From Gavia stellata (taxonomy: Eukaryota; Chordata; Aves; Gaviiformes; Gaviidae), in NCBI RefSeq assembly GCF_030936135.1, contig NC_082610.1, forward strand, positions 19,602,428-19,666,427: a stretch of DNA of 64,000 nucleotides, written 5' to 3'. Under the pieces are notes generated by a model, which had not been told where the DNA came from, did no database searches, and saw only the letters and a program-made list of their open reading frames with translations. The position numbers and the translations under genes are program-made. This document shows positions 32,682-47,600 of this stretch, piece after piece (within the stretch, counting starts at the first letter, position 1; every line of letters begins with the position of its first letter).

Positions 32682-35600
32682 CTTTTTGCTACATAGACTT
32701 GGAGCATAGCAAGGATAACACCAAGAAGGTTTGGGCAAGCTAATACAGTTTTCTGCCCTGGTAAGCAACAAGTGTTAAAAGAGATTAGCTGAACCAGCCA
32801 TACGAAGTGAAACTGAATCATCTTCACTTTTAATGGTACACTAATCTGACCTAGAAAGCTGAATAAATAAGCAACAGTAAGCTAACCTGACCTAGAAAGA
32901 TGAGTAAATTAAGCAACAGTGAAGTATTATCAGGGTTATCATTGGACTCACTCTGCTTAATCTAGACACTGCCAAGGAGACTGAAGTTTTAAACTCTTCT
33001 GGGTTCTTCTGCGCCAAAGTGGTGATCAGACTTGTAGCTGCAGTAACCACACCCTAGAAAAAAGCCAAAGCAATTAATTCCATTTTGTAACAGTTTTGAA
33101 TGCTGCCCATTAACACCTTTCACTTCAAGTATTTTTTAATATACAGCAAAACTAGGTTTATTCCCATGATAAAAGCTCACATTAAAAAAACCTAGTGGCT
33201 AGACTAATTACACATCTTCAAAATCCAACAGGATTTTCAACAACATGATACTACCATGCTTGCAGAGCATTTCATGCTATTTTTGTATTAGCTTTGTCTC
33301 ATGTTTGGACAGTACATCTAAAGTAAGAGAGCTATATTAAAATAAAGCCTGGATGCAAGTTCTCTTATTACATAAGAGAAGCATGAGTAGAAGAAATAGG
33401 ATGCAGCACATCATGCAAGAAAGAACTCTGACAACCCAACACAAAGAGAGGGCTTTGTATAATACAAACATTTTATATTACTGCAGACTAAAGCACTCAT
33501 TACTGCTGAAGCACAGGTCTTAATAGCCTTACTTTCGTAAAGTAACTAGACGGGGAAAACCGGAGTCTGTTATCTAGAACAATGGATTTTTTTGAACCAG
33601 CAAGAAAAGAACGACAGCATGGACACCTCAGGACAAGGAAGTCCAAGCACTGACAAATCAGACCTTGTATTTTTAGTGCAGGTCTAATCTTAAAAGGTCT
33701 AGGAAAATTAGTATTACACCTATGCAACATGAGTTAGGATCACACGGCATAAGATTAATTTATTTACAGCCAGAGCAAAAGAAGAACTTGTGCATACCAC
33801 TCGTATCTCCAAGAAAAAGGTAAACAAAGCTTTATTAAAAATTAATATATACAGCAACTAAAAAAGGACAACTCCTTCCATTTCTTCCCCCAAGCCTAAA
33901 GAAAACAACAACCCCCTTGCTTGAAAGACTGGAGAAGAAATAATTTAATAGCGTATTTAAAGCAGAAGTGACATCATTCTCTATACGGAGTAGGCCTGAG
34001 AAGCATAATGAAGCTGATTTACCAAGTGCTGGTCATTGAGGAGATGCACCACTCTAGATGTCCAGTCTCCCATGGGGACAAGGTCAGGAGAAGTTCTATA
34101 TAAACGCAGCAAGCATAAGGCAGCACTCTGCTTCACACTATCCATAGTATCTCTGCAAGATATAAACACGGATTTAAAATACAGTGGTTAAGTCACAGCA
34201 ATACTTGCAGGCCAGCATTACACTAGTCTTTGCACTGACTCAGCATCCCTAGCCAGGTAGCATCTTTTTAATAGAAGCTGAAACAGAAGTTCACTAAATT
34301 CTTCCTATTTTACAGTATTTGTTCGCCTTAATTTTGTCCAGTAAGTTTAACTAGTCAAGTTTTCAACTGTTACATACGTCTAGTAGCCTCTATAATGACT
34401 CTTTTCAACTTAGAGTGACATTTCACATCTTTTTATCAGAACTGAAAGTTCCTCATTAGATGAGCTTGTGCTCATCTACTCACAAGAACAAGCTACTTCC
34501 AAACCGACTCAAGTCAAACAGTTAAGGTACACTGTATTACGCATGCAGCCAAAGCTGCATCTCCTGATAGGTCCCGCATATCAGATACAAATTGTTAACT
34601 ACTCAACAGCTTCAGTACCTACAGCTAGCATGCAAGTCGGCTAGCTATCACCAAGCATGCAACCCACAAACATATTCACCTTGCTATCCATGCTGCTGGC
34701 ACAGAAATGGACTATTTTAAGAGCAGCATGCTACTATTCTACTTCAGTGAACTCCCTTTCACAAAGCAGTCAATTAAGCATTTTGTACGTCGCACAAACA
34801 GCTAAAAGATGTACAGAGCATTAGCACTGAAAGTTTTAAGAGGCAGTTTATACCGTGCAATCTTGGTTAAATGTTCAGAAGCCTCCACATCCCAAGTAGA
34901 AGTTCAGTCCACCTATTCTTTATGAATTTAGCAATTTTTCCATGAGATCAAATTGTACCTCAGTTAAAAAAAAAACACACAAAAAAAATCTATTCCTCCC
35001 CTCCCTGTCCACTCCCTCCCTCCGATTTACATTCAAGCCAAGGGAGCTATACTAAAGTTGTAATGTAACTGACAGTGCTCATTCTGCACAGGTCACTTAG
35101 ATATGACATGTACACATACACATTTTTTAATATACATATTCTCTTAGAAACATAGAAGGAATGAGGCCCTGAAGACTGATCTTAGAACATAATCACAGCT
35201 CAAAGTTCAAACAAGTCTGAACCGAAGGTGCTGCGCTCTGTCTGTGATCGATGAAATTTTTTGAACTTTTTAAGGTTATCTTACTAAAACCCATGACTCA
35301 TCATTGCAGGGCTGTCTCCGCTATGCTACACAGAGAATAGCACCTGGCAAGAGCAGTGCAGGACAAGACAGCAACAAGCCTGACAGGGCCCCAGAACGTG
35401 CCATCTCTGAGCATGTGCCTTACACAGGGAATTCCATGTCTGAGAAAGGTGGAATTGCAGGACAGATTCTCCCCCGTCTCCTCCACCACACCAGACCCAT
35501 ACTGAGCATCAGGTGCTAGCTGCTTATTCTTCTCTTTCTGGAGAAGTTTATAGCAAAATTTATAGTGTAAACACCTATTTACATTAATTTATTTATTCTT

Positions 35601-38600
35601 TTCATCAGGAGATATAAGGAAAGTAAAACATACACATTTCAGGGGTGTTCACTGCCACCAGTTACACAGAACAAAAACTTGATCACAACAAAGCCGTAAA
35701 AGCCTATTCAAGATATTGACATAGTCTTAATTTCCATGTTGTACTTGTGCACACACACACAAACAAAACAACAACCCCGTGCTCAGGTACATCCAAGTAT
35801 CTGCAGTTACTGGAAATTGTCACTATTTGTACTGCAAGCCCGGGGCTGTACAGCTCTAAGCACGGATTAAGCTGCTGCAATGGAACTCTGTTGCTGAAAA
35901 GGTTTATTGGTGTTGTATTTGAAGGAGGCGTGTCATACCTACCCAGCTACAAGTATTTTTGGAATCTCTCCAGCAAATGCTTCTGCCATCTCCCGGCTAC
36001 CCACATTAGCAATACAATGCAGAGCAAGCCCCATGAAGGTGGGGTTACGGCTGGCCAGATCATTCTTGATCGCATTGTTTATTAAGCGAATCAGCTCACT
36101 GTTAGAGTTCACTAGTACGGAGATGAAGAGATAGCCCTGTGATTCAGTAAAAGGAAAATGAAAATTGATTTTAGCTGACAAATTATGTTTTCTGTTCATG
36201 CCACAAGTAATTCTTTGAGACATACAGTTCTCCAATACCAAACCTATGGGCAGAAATGGATATTTAGATAGCACAGCGATGGCTAGAAAGTTTAAGTGAG
36301 GTAAACAAAAATGACTAAGTTCAGTGTTACCCTAATTTATCAGTTTTTAAGTGTTTCATCGATCTATTTCAGCATATACTGAATGGGAGCAAATCAAGAA
36401 TTTGGCTTATTATTCAGACACTAGTAAGTTACACGTACCTGATAAACACAACCTTACCTAGAAAGATTTAAAGAGATAGTCTGAGAATTAAAAGGTTACT
36501 TACCTTTTAATGTAAGACTCAAAGCAGTGTCTTAACAGGAGTAATAGTTTTACGCAGAGCACACATTTTAGCCTTTAAAATTAGTACAAGATTCCCTGTG
36601 CACAGAGGTATTTAAATTTCAGAACCACTGCTAGATAAGGCTTTAAGATGGGGGGCGGGGAATGACACAAAGTCCTTTACAGACTGTAGAACTGAGGCAG
36701 GATATTAGACAGAACAGCTTATCTTTCATAGATACCGAGTTACTCACAATTTGTTTCTCTGTATATCTATTGGAACTGAGCAGGTTTACAGCCTCCATGT
36801 GACCAAAGTCAATGTCATGCCCCAGGAGAAAGATGAAAAGCAGTTTGCAGACATACTTTTTCTTGCTGTAACCATCCAGAGCCTTGTCACCTGGAAAGCA
36901 AGGAACCAAAGAACAATTAAGCTTATGTTGTTCCTATATCTGGTTCCCGCCCCGCTCTATTCCACTAAGGTACCTCATCATGTTTTACAGTAAGAAGACT
37001 TACCTAGCAATTAAGACATTTGATTTGCTATGTATCACCCTGCAGAAGAGAGACAAACTGAGGCTTCAACTATTGCAGTACTTGAATTTCACAAATTTTA
37101 AATGTATTATTTCAGCTTTCATTCACTTTACAGTGAGCAAAATACTAAATCTATCTGCTTATTTCTACAGACTACAAGTCTTTCATGTTTTTAGCACAAA
37201 ATGATGTAAAGTTATCACAAACCATCATCAACAGATGTCAGATAATCAAACAGCTCCTGGGTTTTAAAAAATTATTCCCAGTCATAGAACACAGGTAGCT
37301 TGTAGTTCTTCCTAGTGGTCCGAGACAGAAAAATGCATAACTGAAAAAGCTGAGCTGTCACTGAATCAACAAGACATTCACATGATATAGTTTTAAATAT
37401 TTATCTAAATCTGAAATTCACTTATAGGGAAAAAACCCAACCCCAAACCTGAGGATTTTAGTGTTAATTCCATTTACCATTATCTATATCCTGTAGGACA
37501 GTCATGAAATAATGCTGTCATTTAGTCCCTGAATTATCCTGCTATGTCCTTAAAGTATTTTCTTGCTAAGAGGCAGTATATACATGTTTGCTCAATTTTG
37601 ATTTTCCTGTTTCTGTTAAGAGCAGCTCTATGTCTTCTGTACACACGTTCTCTTGTTAAACCAATTATCAAATCTTTATCACAGTAAAAGGTCTTAACAC
37701 ACTTCCTGAAGCACACCACAGTAGAGAACTCAGTAGCAACAAAATAAAAACGGCAAGTCTTTTTAGAAGGATAGAATGATAGAGGTATATCCCAAAGCCT
37801 TGGAAAAAAAACAAACCCACATGAAATGAGATTACCATGAGAGCTAGTGTTTGTAAAATGGAAGTATTCCCAAGTGTTTCCGTTTTAGAAGAAAAATGCA
37901 CCCTAAATAGGTTTGGCCTTATGTTGCAGTATTGCTGCATTTCAGAAGCTTGTAAAAGCTACATGGAACAGTAGGGCAGCTTACAGCTCATCAGGCAGAT
38001 GACTTCTTTTCCTGAAGAAAGGACTACGTATGAACATACACTTTTTGTAGAACATTCTCTCCCTACCCCAAATCAGGAGATAAAGGAATATCCACTAAAT
38101 CAGCCAAGCCTGAATGCTAGAGAGTTCAGTCAGGGTAGCTGGTAGATAGATGCTGCTGCCTACAAGGCTATAGAAGCTCCTTAGCCTCTGCATTCTGGGC
38201 CCAGAATAACTGGTCTGTCATATCAGTGCGTATTCCTTAGTGATGGGCAAGTTCAGCCAGAATAGCACTGCATCAAGCAAAGCCTAAATAAGATAGCCCT
38301 AACTCATTGCAATTCCCAAAAAAGCTCCAAGACGCAATTTTTTTTAAACTTCAGATTTATGTAATATGCAGCTAAATATATAATAAAGAATCTTAAAAAG
38401 TATAGAAGTTTCTCCTTCTTCCTTCTCATCCACTGGTGCAGAAGCAGGTTAGATTTCCCATGCCACATGCATCTACAGCTCCCATAGATTTCACACTACA
38501 TTCACTGACTGTATAAAACCAATGGAAACCTTACCACTGTAAACTAAACTTACAGTCTGTGAAGGAATGAACACTACCATCAATGTGTGAAGCCATGTAA

Positions 38601-41600
38601 TGTTGGTGAACCAAGAGAAAGCACACTGAAGTAGACAATGATAAAAGGTTATCTCTACAGGCTGCAACTATGCGTTTTGAGGGGTTGCTTTCTATTTTGA
38701 CTCTAGAAACTTATTTTATTTAGTTTTTTTTCAAGTGAGCAAACAAATTTAAGCACACGACTGCCATTTTAATATGGACAATGATACCCTTCAAATCTGA
38801 GTCTTTAGACACCCGTTGATTTTTTTTTTTTAACTGGCACAGATAACATACCAGTTGCCAACAAAAAGAAGCTTTACCTTGCAGCTATTTTCATGCTGTG
38901 CAAAGAGAAGTTACCTTCAGGTCTGTACCACAGAAGCCAATACATGTTACATTTTACTTAGATACATGAAGCAGCATTACTGAAGATACTCATGACAGTG
39001 AAATCCTGCTATACACGGTCCTGTCAAGATCTGCTGACAACAGCCAGCTCTGCAGAAAGCTGACAAAGACATGTTTTCTTCAAGTCACATTTACAGTTTG
39101 CTGCCATAAGGCTATTTTCTTGCTGGGTCAGCAAATAAATCCAAGACATCTGAATTAGTGTTACAAGAACCGGCACAAAACATCCAGACTAGGGGGGAGA
39201 ATGTGTTGTTTGGAGGTTTTTTTTTCCCCTTCTTTGGAAGCAATATGGCCAGAGGGAAAAGTAGACATTCAGCCATGTCTGTCCATCTACTGTGGCCTTC
39301 AAACTATGGCTTGAGCAGCAAAGGAATAAAGTCTCCTCTATTTATAACAAGGGAAAAAGATACCTCCTGTTATACTATTTTCCCAATAAAATGGTACTCA
39401 AGAGCAGAAGCTTCCGCCCACCCCATCATGGTAGGGAGATGCAGATCAAAGACACCTTCCTTCCTTAGGAGAGGGAAGAAAAAAAAAATACAGGAAAAGG
39501 CAGAGTGACAGCTTTAGTTTTTAAACATATTTCAGCTGCTTAAGAAAAGTTTGTAGAAACTCTTAGGATTTGATTTTCAATTGGTCCTCTGCATGACATC
39601 TGGAAGGAAAAGAAATAATCAGTGAATAAACCAGGGTGGGCTTCATGTTACTTAGCAATAAGAACATGCCAACTCATAAGCCAGCTGTTTCCAGGTGACT
39701 GATTAAAGAAGAGGTGATGCTGGATACCATTACCAGAAACTAATTATGATTCACAGAAGGGGACACTAAATAAGCTGAATCCATTTTAGTCAGTGCTCCT
39801 CTAGTGGCTGAGGTTTACATAATTGAGGACTTGCTATGGTATTTAATAGCATTGATATAATTAGTTCCTTCTCTCAGAGATACAGATACACCAAAAGGCA
39901 TCAAAAAGTAGCTTTCACATGAACTTTACCATAGGTGGAAAAACCCCGACCAGTCTCTAAGACTGGAGTTCCCAGGAGTTCAATTTCTTGGACTGCAGCT
40001 GCCTGTTAGTGTACAATCCACCAGCAATACACCAAAGTCACAAGTACAAACCCTATTCCTTCATCTTCTCAAATGACTCTGCTGTTGACTTTGTGAGCTC
40101 AGAAGGAAAGAGGGAGTATAGAATACCGCAACCCAATTGCTTAATGAAGAACACAAGCAGATGAAAGTACATATACTCTGAACCACATCGACTTCCACAA
40201 CAAAGTATTTGTCATGGTTTGGCAATTCCTTTTTTCAGGTTTAGGACCCAGCTATTTAAAGCATTATATCCTTCCAAGACAGCAGTATTTTAAGAACTCA
40301 GATTAGCAAGATCCTTGGATCTTGGGGTATTTGAAGCATTTTTGATGGTAGCTACACCATGCAATCAAGCTCAAAACATATCGCCATCCTACTAACAATG
40401 AAAAAGCAGCTTCTTCTCCATCATGTGCCATCGAAGAACAATATTGTTAAATCAGTACCTGAAACACTTTTTCTTCAGAAAGAAAAAATAGTTCACCAAC
40501 CGCTTTTAAGAGCTTCTGTCCCTTGTATGCAGAACTGAAGGCAACCTGAAGGTTCACAATAACAGGCAAGCTTATAAACTAAGCCAAGCAACAGTTACTA
40601 AAACTCCTCTTTAAGGCCTTATTAGTTCCCAGCAATAATAGAACATCATTGTCTTTTTTTAAAAAATTATTATTTAATTAGCTGAGCAATTTGAAAAAGG
40701 AGCATTGCAGTCAAAGGTCTCACTGTAGTCATCTAACTCCAGCTGTGCTTTGAAGAAGTCTTTGATTCAGATTCTTTTTGAAATTTCAAGTTTAACTATT
40801 CAATTCCCCTCCCTCCCATGTAGCATTTACAAAGAGTTATAAAGGTTCTATTTTAAACATTACTAACAAGTCTCATTGCTTAAGTATGTGCTAAAATAGT
40901 ACAGCTTCCCTCAGCCTCAAGCAAACATCCGAACCAGAGCAGAAGGAAATTTCACATGTTCTGTTATCTTTATTGCAATACACGATCATTTCTTTTAACT
41001 CAGCTCGTTTTTAAATACTTTTGGGAACATTTGCAAGTACTGCAAATCAAGTCAGCAGAAACAGGAAGGATTCAGAACACACGTCAGCAGGTTTTGAGCA
41101 CAGTGGGCATTTCAAAGGCTACTCGCTTTCCCTGGAAAGTTTATTAGTCATTTTCCTAAGAAATTAACAGCTGATCAGCAAATAGTACTATATTAATAAG
41201 GAATTATTACTTTCACATTTCTGTGCATCACCTCTCTACCATTTCAATAAGGAAGTTTTGGTTTCCATCGCTCATAGATCTCTTTCACACAGCCTTCCAA
41301 AAAGGAAGAAATAAGGCACAAATGCATTACGAGATCCTTCAGTTCCCAGGCAACACCTTCTGTCTCTAATTTGGACCGCGAGTTAAAAACAGCACCTGCT
41401 TTTGAATCTAATTCAGTATACTTAAAACCCAGTGTGCTGCACAGTTACAGAGCCTGCTACCAGCCAGAGGGGGCAAGAAGGCAGTTTAGTCCTGTGGGAT
41501 GTTCACTGGGGATAGAGGGTAAGGAAGCCTGACAAGTCGAGTCTCACTAGCATCCAGATGGTTGATTGCTATCTCAAGGACAAGACAACCTTAGCTTTTA

Positions 41601-44600
41601 GAACTGCAGTAATGGCTTATGCAAAACAGAATTGACAACTCCCTTAAGCATTTCTTTGCATTCAGCATGCTTCCTTCCTAGGTTGACACTGACCTACGTT
41701 CATGCAGTTGACAGCAATCCAGTGCTATACTGTATCAGAAGGCCTACTTCTAGCTTAAAGGCTAAGAAAGATGAAGATGCTTTTTATGAATGTATCTACA
41801 CTTTGAGACAAGATTTGTCTTTCCATAAGAGTGACAATACAAGCCCTCTAAAAGAAAGGCTGAATACTTGTGGCAGACAACCCATACAAATCCATAGGCT
41901 AGTATTTAGTTACCATACTACTACCACCAGAACAGAGTATTACTAGAGCAGCCCTACTACTCAGGTGAAACCTGGTTTTACTTTCAACAATTCACTTTGT
42001 GTCAGTGAAGACACTTTATTATTTTACTGTCTGATTGCCTTCATACATCTCTTAGATGGTCAGAAGACAGTGTGACTAACCAGACCCATGTTAAATATAA
42101 AGACTACGCTTTCACAGCCTGCCAGGAAAGCAATTCACTCTTACACAGCTTCTGTTTAAAACAGGTATTTAGAGGCTTATCTTGAACTTCCTGCAAAGGG
42201 TAACTGTGTAGTTTGGGACAATAGAGAAGACTTGCTCAAATTTGGGAAAACAAGTGAGCTGAACTAAAAAAAAAGCAGAGATTATCAACTGACATTGGGG
42301 CATTTCTGCACAAGCCAAAATTAAGATACACTAGCATGTCTGAAATCTAGCAGCCGCTCTTATAACACAAACTCTATTAAGCAATCAGAACAAAACTAAA
42401 ATCTAATGCCAGATCTGGAGAAAAAGAACAAGCCTGAATCAAGCAGAGAACAAAGTTCCTCTGACTGCAGAAACAGCTTATCAATTTGTAGGCAGTTTCA
42501 TTAGTACACAAATTCTGCTCCGAGAAATCAAAATGACACAACAGATTAATAAATAAGATATTTTTTTCACTCATTTACGAAGCAATTACTACTGACAGCC
42601 AGATATCTAGTTCGGCTTAAGCACGGGAGCAAAAATCAGCTTACTGTCTGAACACTAAAAACAAAAGGAGTAGTACTGCTCCACTTCACACTTAACTCCT
42701 ACAACTTCTGCTTTATTACACTGGTGTAGTTTCTCTCTACTACACGCACCTTATCTCATTTAATGCAGAAGCATTTAAAGTACCATCAAGGATACACTGA
42801 CCTCAGCGATGGAGCTTTCTCATGCAGAAACAAGAGACAAAGTCACTTTAAGTACAGATATTCTAGATTCCTACTGAGCTTTGAGCACAGAAGCCAGACC
42901 AGAACCCAAAGTCATGGCGTACATTCCATCAGTTCAAGAAAACTATGGCTTTTCCAGAGATGTGCAGCCTCATCCCAGCCTATTAAGTACAAGCGTATTT
43001 TAAATAGCAGGTTACCCATACACAAGGCAGGTAACAGGCTTGCCAGCTACTTGCATGATACAACAAAGGTAGAAATACTGAGCCTCTGCCTATAACGGTG
43101 TAAGAATATATCTTCCAAGTACATGGGGCTGGGGTCTAGATACTGCAACAGAGTATGCTGAAGAGTGTGAAAGTCCAGAGGAAGGAAAGGATACTTGCGG
43201 TATACCAATCTCTCATGCTAGTCTCAAGCAAGAACGTATCTGCATCGACAGGCACTACTGCCAGCCTTGCTTCTTACAGTCAGACCTTTCCCTGGTTACA
43301 GCAAAGCAGCCAGTCCAACAGCTGCACCTTTGGTCAGGCAGTTAACCCAGGGCACCAGTATGCCCCATAACTGTTTAACAAGGGACTCCATCTTAAGTTC
43401 ACGGTCACACATTTGTCTTAATCCAAACTATTTAAAAACATCTTTAAAAGTCAGAGCTACATAAAAAGGAATTAGGTTAAATGGAATGACCTCCACTTAA
43501 ACTAAGAATAAAATGCATTATGAAGGTCTGTTTATTTTCATACAGCCCTTCTGCAAGGAAGAACCATGCAGCGCAAAGCCCATGTGGAACTTCTGCAGCA
43601 GAAAGATATACAGCTATCGCCTCCTCACACTCTCAAGGCCTCAAGCAGTTACACAACAAGTTGTCCAACTCAGCTCCTTCCAAATTGTGACATTTATGTC
43701 TAGTTTTTGTTCAGGCTACATCAAGTTGTTGTCTTCAGTTAAGTAGCTTTTTCACATAAAATCCATACAAATTCAGTAATAAAGTAGCCATAATAAAGAT
43801 CAGCTTATGGGAAGGTTTAGTCATCTTTCACTCAAGCTACTGAATGAGCACACACTGATATTTATTCAAAACTATTTTAACTGTGCTTAAAGGATGCTAC
43901 ATGAGGTACGCAGGCTAAAGTTACTGCACTACTTTGCTGAAAGCACCTCTATTCTCTGATCATTGCCCGATCCATCGTTCTACACAGCCAAAGGTTCCTG
44001 TGATCATTTGTCTCCTGCATCACAATTAACCAAAGAATTTTCTGTGCACGTACTTTTAACTATTTTTGTACTTAAGCCATGAAATACCGTGCAAAACTGA
44101 GGAACAGAACTGAACAGGTTTTTATTAACTGTGCCATCAGCAGCTCTTTAACCTATGTTTACTCAGTGATACAAGACAGCTACCGAACTACCTATGTTAA
44201 CCAGAGAATGCTATTCTGACAGAATTCAGTTCACTTAGAGCTTCATTACTGCCAAGTTTTCTTAAAGTTAGTAATGCAGTGGCTTACACTGCTGCTTTTA
44301 TAAAGACATTCACAGAAAATAACAGGGAAGACGAGGCAGCCTTTTACTAGAGGTGATGTTAGCAACCTTCTGAACACACATTCGTAGACTCTTCACAGGG
44401 CAACCCTCAGGATAACCAATGTTGACAAAATACTGAATTGTGTGTCAGTGTTCATTCTGTAATCCCCACACAGCATTTATTGCACTTTACCAGTAAGTGC
44501 ACCCAGAAGTCATAATTATTATTAGCATTAATTTTAAAGGCTGCATTGATTGCTGTGGTACCCGAACAATTCACAGGTTCACTCCTTTCACACTCACAAG

Positions 44601-47600
44601 TTTACGGAAGTATGCAAGTTAGCGGGTGCGGATGGACCCAAACGGAGTTTAACTTGTGTTACTCAAAACATGTAAGCCATCATTTTTTCTAGAATGCTTA
44701 GCTTTCATATGGAATAGAGGTTTGAAACTAGCTTCCCCATTTCAGCTTGTAGACTAAAGATTTTCATGTCAGGTACAAACATAAGGAGTTGTGCTAGTGA
44801 CCAGCAAGTGAGATACAAACTGTTCCTATGTAAAGACGATTACTTAACAGGATTTGACCACAGCCAAACAGTAAGAACTGGTCTATATCCCTACAAGTCA
44901 GTACTTAAACAGCCTTAACCATTATGAACTTTTCTGCAATTCCTTTCCTCATTCCCTTAAAACAGCATGTTTAGCAGTGAAGTGAGCAGGTCTGACAGAA
45001 CCTCCTTCATGCTTCAGACACACTGGAACATATAGTAGGCAGCGAGGTTCTACAGGAACTTCAATAACTTTGATTTTTTAATGCCTTTTGAAGTTTTCAG
45101 GCCTTCACTGCAAACTGAAGACTTAGTCTGATGAAAGCTTCCAGTTTCATTAGAGAAAAATTAATTAGGTTTGGCAAACAAACTAAAAGCTTGCCCAAAC
45201 TAAAAGCTTGCCCATCAACCAAATCAAGATAAAAAAAGCTGGTGTAGCCTGAAGTTAAGTTGATGAAAGAACTAGATTGCTGTGTTAGTGTGACTGCAGC
45301 AAGGTTTCCAGCTAGGGAATAACCTCTAGCTGTTCTTGATGACAGAAAGGCATAGGTGGAGTAACTGTTCATGTATCTACAGGGAAAGTGACATGCTGCA
45401 TTCTAGAAAAACCTGTCCTGTCTAAACAGTTAAGTAAAGAACTTAGGTATTGAAATTAATTTCAGCAACAGCTAATAACCAATAATGCTGCTATCTGACA
45501 GCAAGCATTTTACGAACACAGACCAAGAGAAAACAAGTAGTCTTTCGTAGCTGTATTTTCCAGATTAATCAATTTAGTGAAATTAGTTGAAAGATAAAGT
45601 AACACAAAACTTTGACTAACTTCTTAAGTGTACCGAAACGTCTTAAACAGCTTAATCAAACTCAGTCTCTTTATCTGAAAGATATACCTAATTAGTCTAG
45701 TATAGATCTTGCTTGGAGATTAAACTGATTTATTTAGAAGTTACAATTTTATGCTTAAATTTACTAGGCAATAAGATGATCCACTTCGATCATACAGCTG
45801 GAACTATGAAAAATGGCTGTTACTCTTGTATGTAGGTTTTCTAGTAGACCCTTGAACTATGCGCCCGCTGCTCAGTGTGCATGCATGCTTAGTACATGAA
45901 GGCAGTATCTGCTGGTCACTGTCTGGAAAACGGACACAAGTGGTCACTGTGACTGGAAACTGGACACAAGTTTTAGACTTGGCTTGGGTGATGGAGAATA
46001 GTCTGCAGAACAGACTATGCAAAGCCTGCTACTTCTGGCAAAAATCAGACCAACATCAGTGTTAGATGGAAGCTTTGCAATGAAAAGGAATTGAAAAACA
46101 ATGTGGCAGCATAGGGAGGTGACTAAATGAAAGTTCCTTTTTCTATTTACCCTAGAAAAATAGCCATCAAAATTTCCTCAGTTATCCAGGTTGGTAACTG
46201 CAGTCGTAGGGTAAAGTATGCTGAAATTTGTAAGAGAAAAACATTAGCACAGAGGCATGTGATGGCTTAAATTTAAAAGAATTTCTTAACTTTTCTTGAG
46301 TGTCTTGCACTGTGGTCAACTTTTCCCTTCCAAGCTGTTGTTGACACTCAAGTTTTTGCAGGTCTTCATACGCCTTTAAGAGACATACCATTTCACAAGG
46401 ATCTGTGGCTACTTTTTAAGTTCAGGAAAGTTATTTCGGGCTTTGTTAATGCATTGAGTGTTCCAGATAGATACACTAGTCTAAGTCAGGATAGATAATT
46501 AAAGTAAACGGGTTTAATCCAAATACAGCAAGTTCTGAAACGATGTATATAACCTCCACACTGCAACGCCTTATCTAGCTACACACACAGCCCCATATCT
46601 ATTTAAACAGAATGTTTGTCACAGCCTCTACTTGTAGAACACCGTTCAAAAGCATCTCAACTACTCCTCAGAATCTTTAAAATTTGAAACCACATAAACA
46701 CCTTCAATACAGTTACAGCATGAGTTTTATCACGTTGTTTAAGTGAATTGTTGCCTCTTGGAACACACAAGGATGGAATTAGTCACTGCATATCCTTTGT
46801 TCCATATGAATAATTTGTATTGCTGTTGCTTATGGGAGCAGTCAAGATGTATGGCTTCATCAACTACACATTTTTATCTTGATTCTGCTAGAAGACAGCA
46901 GAATCCTAACCCATTACTTCCCTAAAGGGGTCGGGGAGCAGGGGCGAAGAGGGAGGGAATAGAAGTTTAACAGATTCTGTTTTACTGGAAATAGTTACAT
47001 CCACCCATGTTTCTTCAAACTAGTTCATGGCCTTCTGGAAGAAAACCGGCTGAGCAGTCAAGTGGTTAGGAGGCAAAAGTATCAGAAAAAGTTTGTGAAC
47101 AGTAGCTCAATTCTTTGATATAGGAGGGAGTTTTCTTCTGTTATGGCCAAGAATCACAGGACTGTCCGCAAGTTCTGTAGTTAAGACAACGTTTTCAATA
47201 GTTATTCTAACAGCCTGCTCTGGCATTTTGCTTGCGTCAGCAGTTGACTAAAAAGTCTAACATGTAAAAAGCAAAACAAAAACCCACAGAAGAATGCCAT
47301 ATGAGGAAATATGTATAGTATAGTATGATCAAGTCACTTACCTTTAAATTTTGACCGAATGTTTGCGAGTTCTTTATTTATCCTCTTTATCTCTGCTTCT
47401 TTACTTTTGCCTGAAATCAAAAGAACACACATCAGGATACAGTGCTTTGGAAGCCCTCTGCCACCCCAAGCTTCTTTCCACCCAACCATGCTGTGTGAAC
47501 ATACAAACATCAGGAGGACTTAGTACTCTCCCCTTCCAGTATTAGGACTAGACGAAGGCAAACATCTCAGAGGTAACTTAAGCATTGCTTTATAGGGGAA

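Larger units (their letters stand above)
15434..36747 (-). other. AP2A2 introns 3-21 (non-coding stretches between the listed exons)
   Basis: Introns here run from about 0.2 kb (17076-17279) to 2.7 kb (20030-22755). They are A/T-rich, with short A or T runs and few recognisable repeats. Items listed separately are the U12-type intron, a tRNA-derived SINE-like piece, a GA microsatellite, a 41-nt duplication and a C-rich tract. Other open frames in this span (for example 17772-18032, 29623-29829 and 33500-33730) show no domain or splice support. Confidence 0.6.
36891..47341 (-). other. AP2A2 intron 2
   Basis: 10.45 kb with no further AP2A2 exon; exons 2 and 3 join directly in frame. Open frames such as 39158-39508, 41632-41946 and 42763-43095 have random-looking composition. 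It holds two small tandem duplications (45181-45214, 45913-45970) and a coiled-coil-like open segment near 46262-46412. Confidence 0.7.

Noticed and set aside
39158..39508. A 116-codon plus-strand open frame in AP2A2 intron 2, and similar ones at 41632-41946 and 42763-43095.
   Set aside because: Random-looking composition, no domain, no splice sites, and antisense to a large intron.
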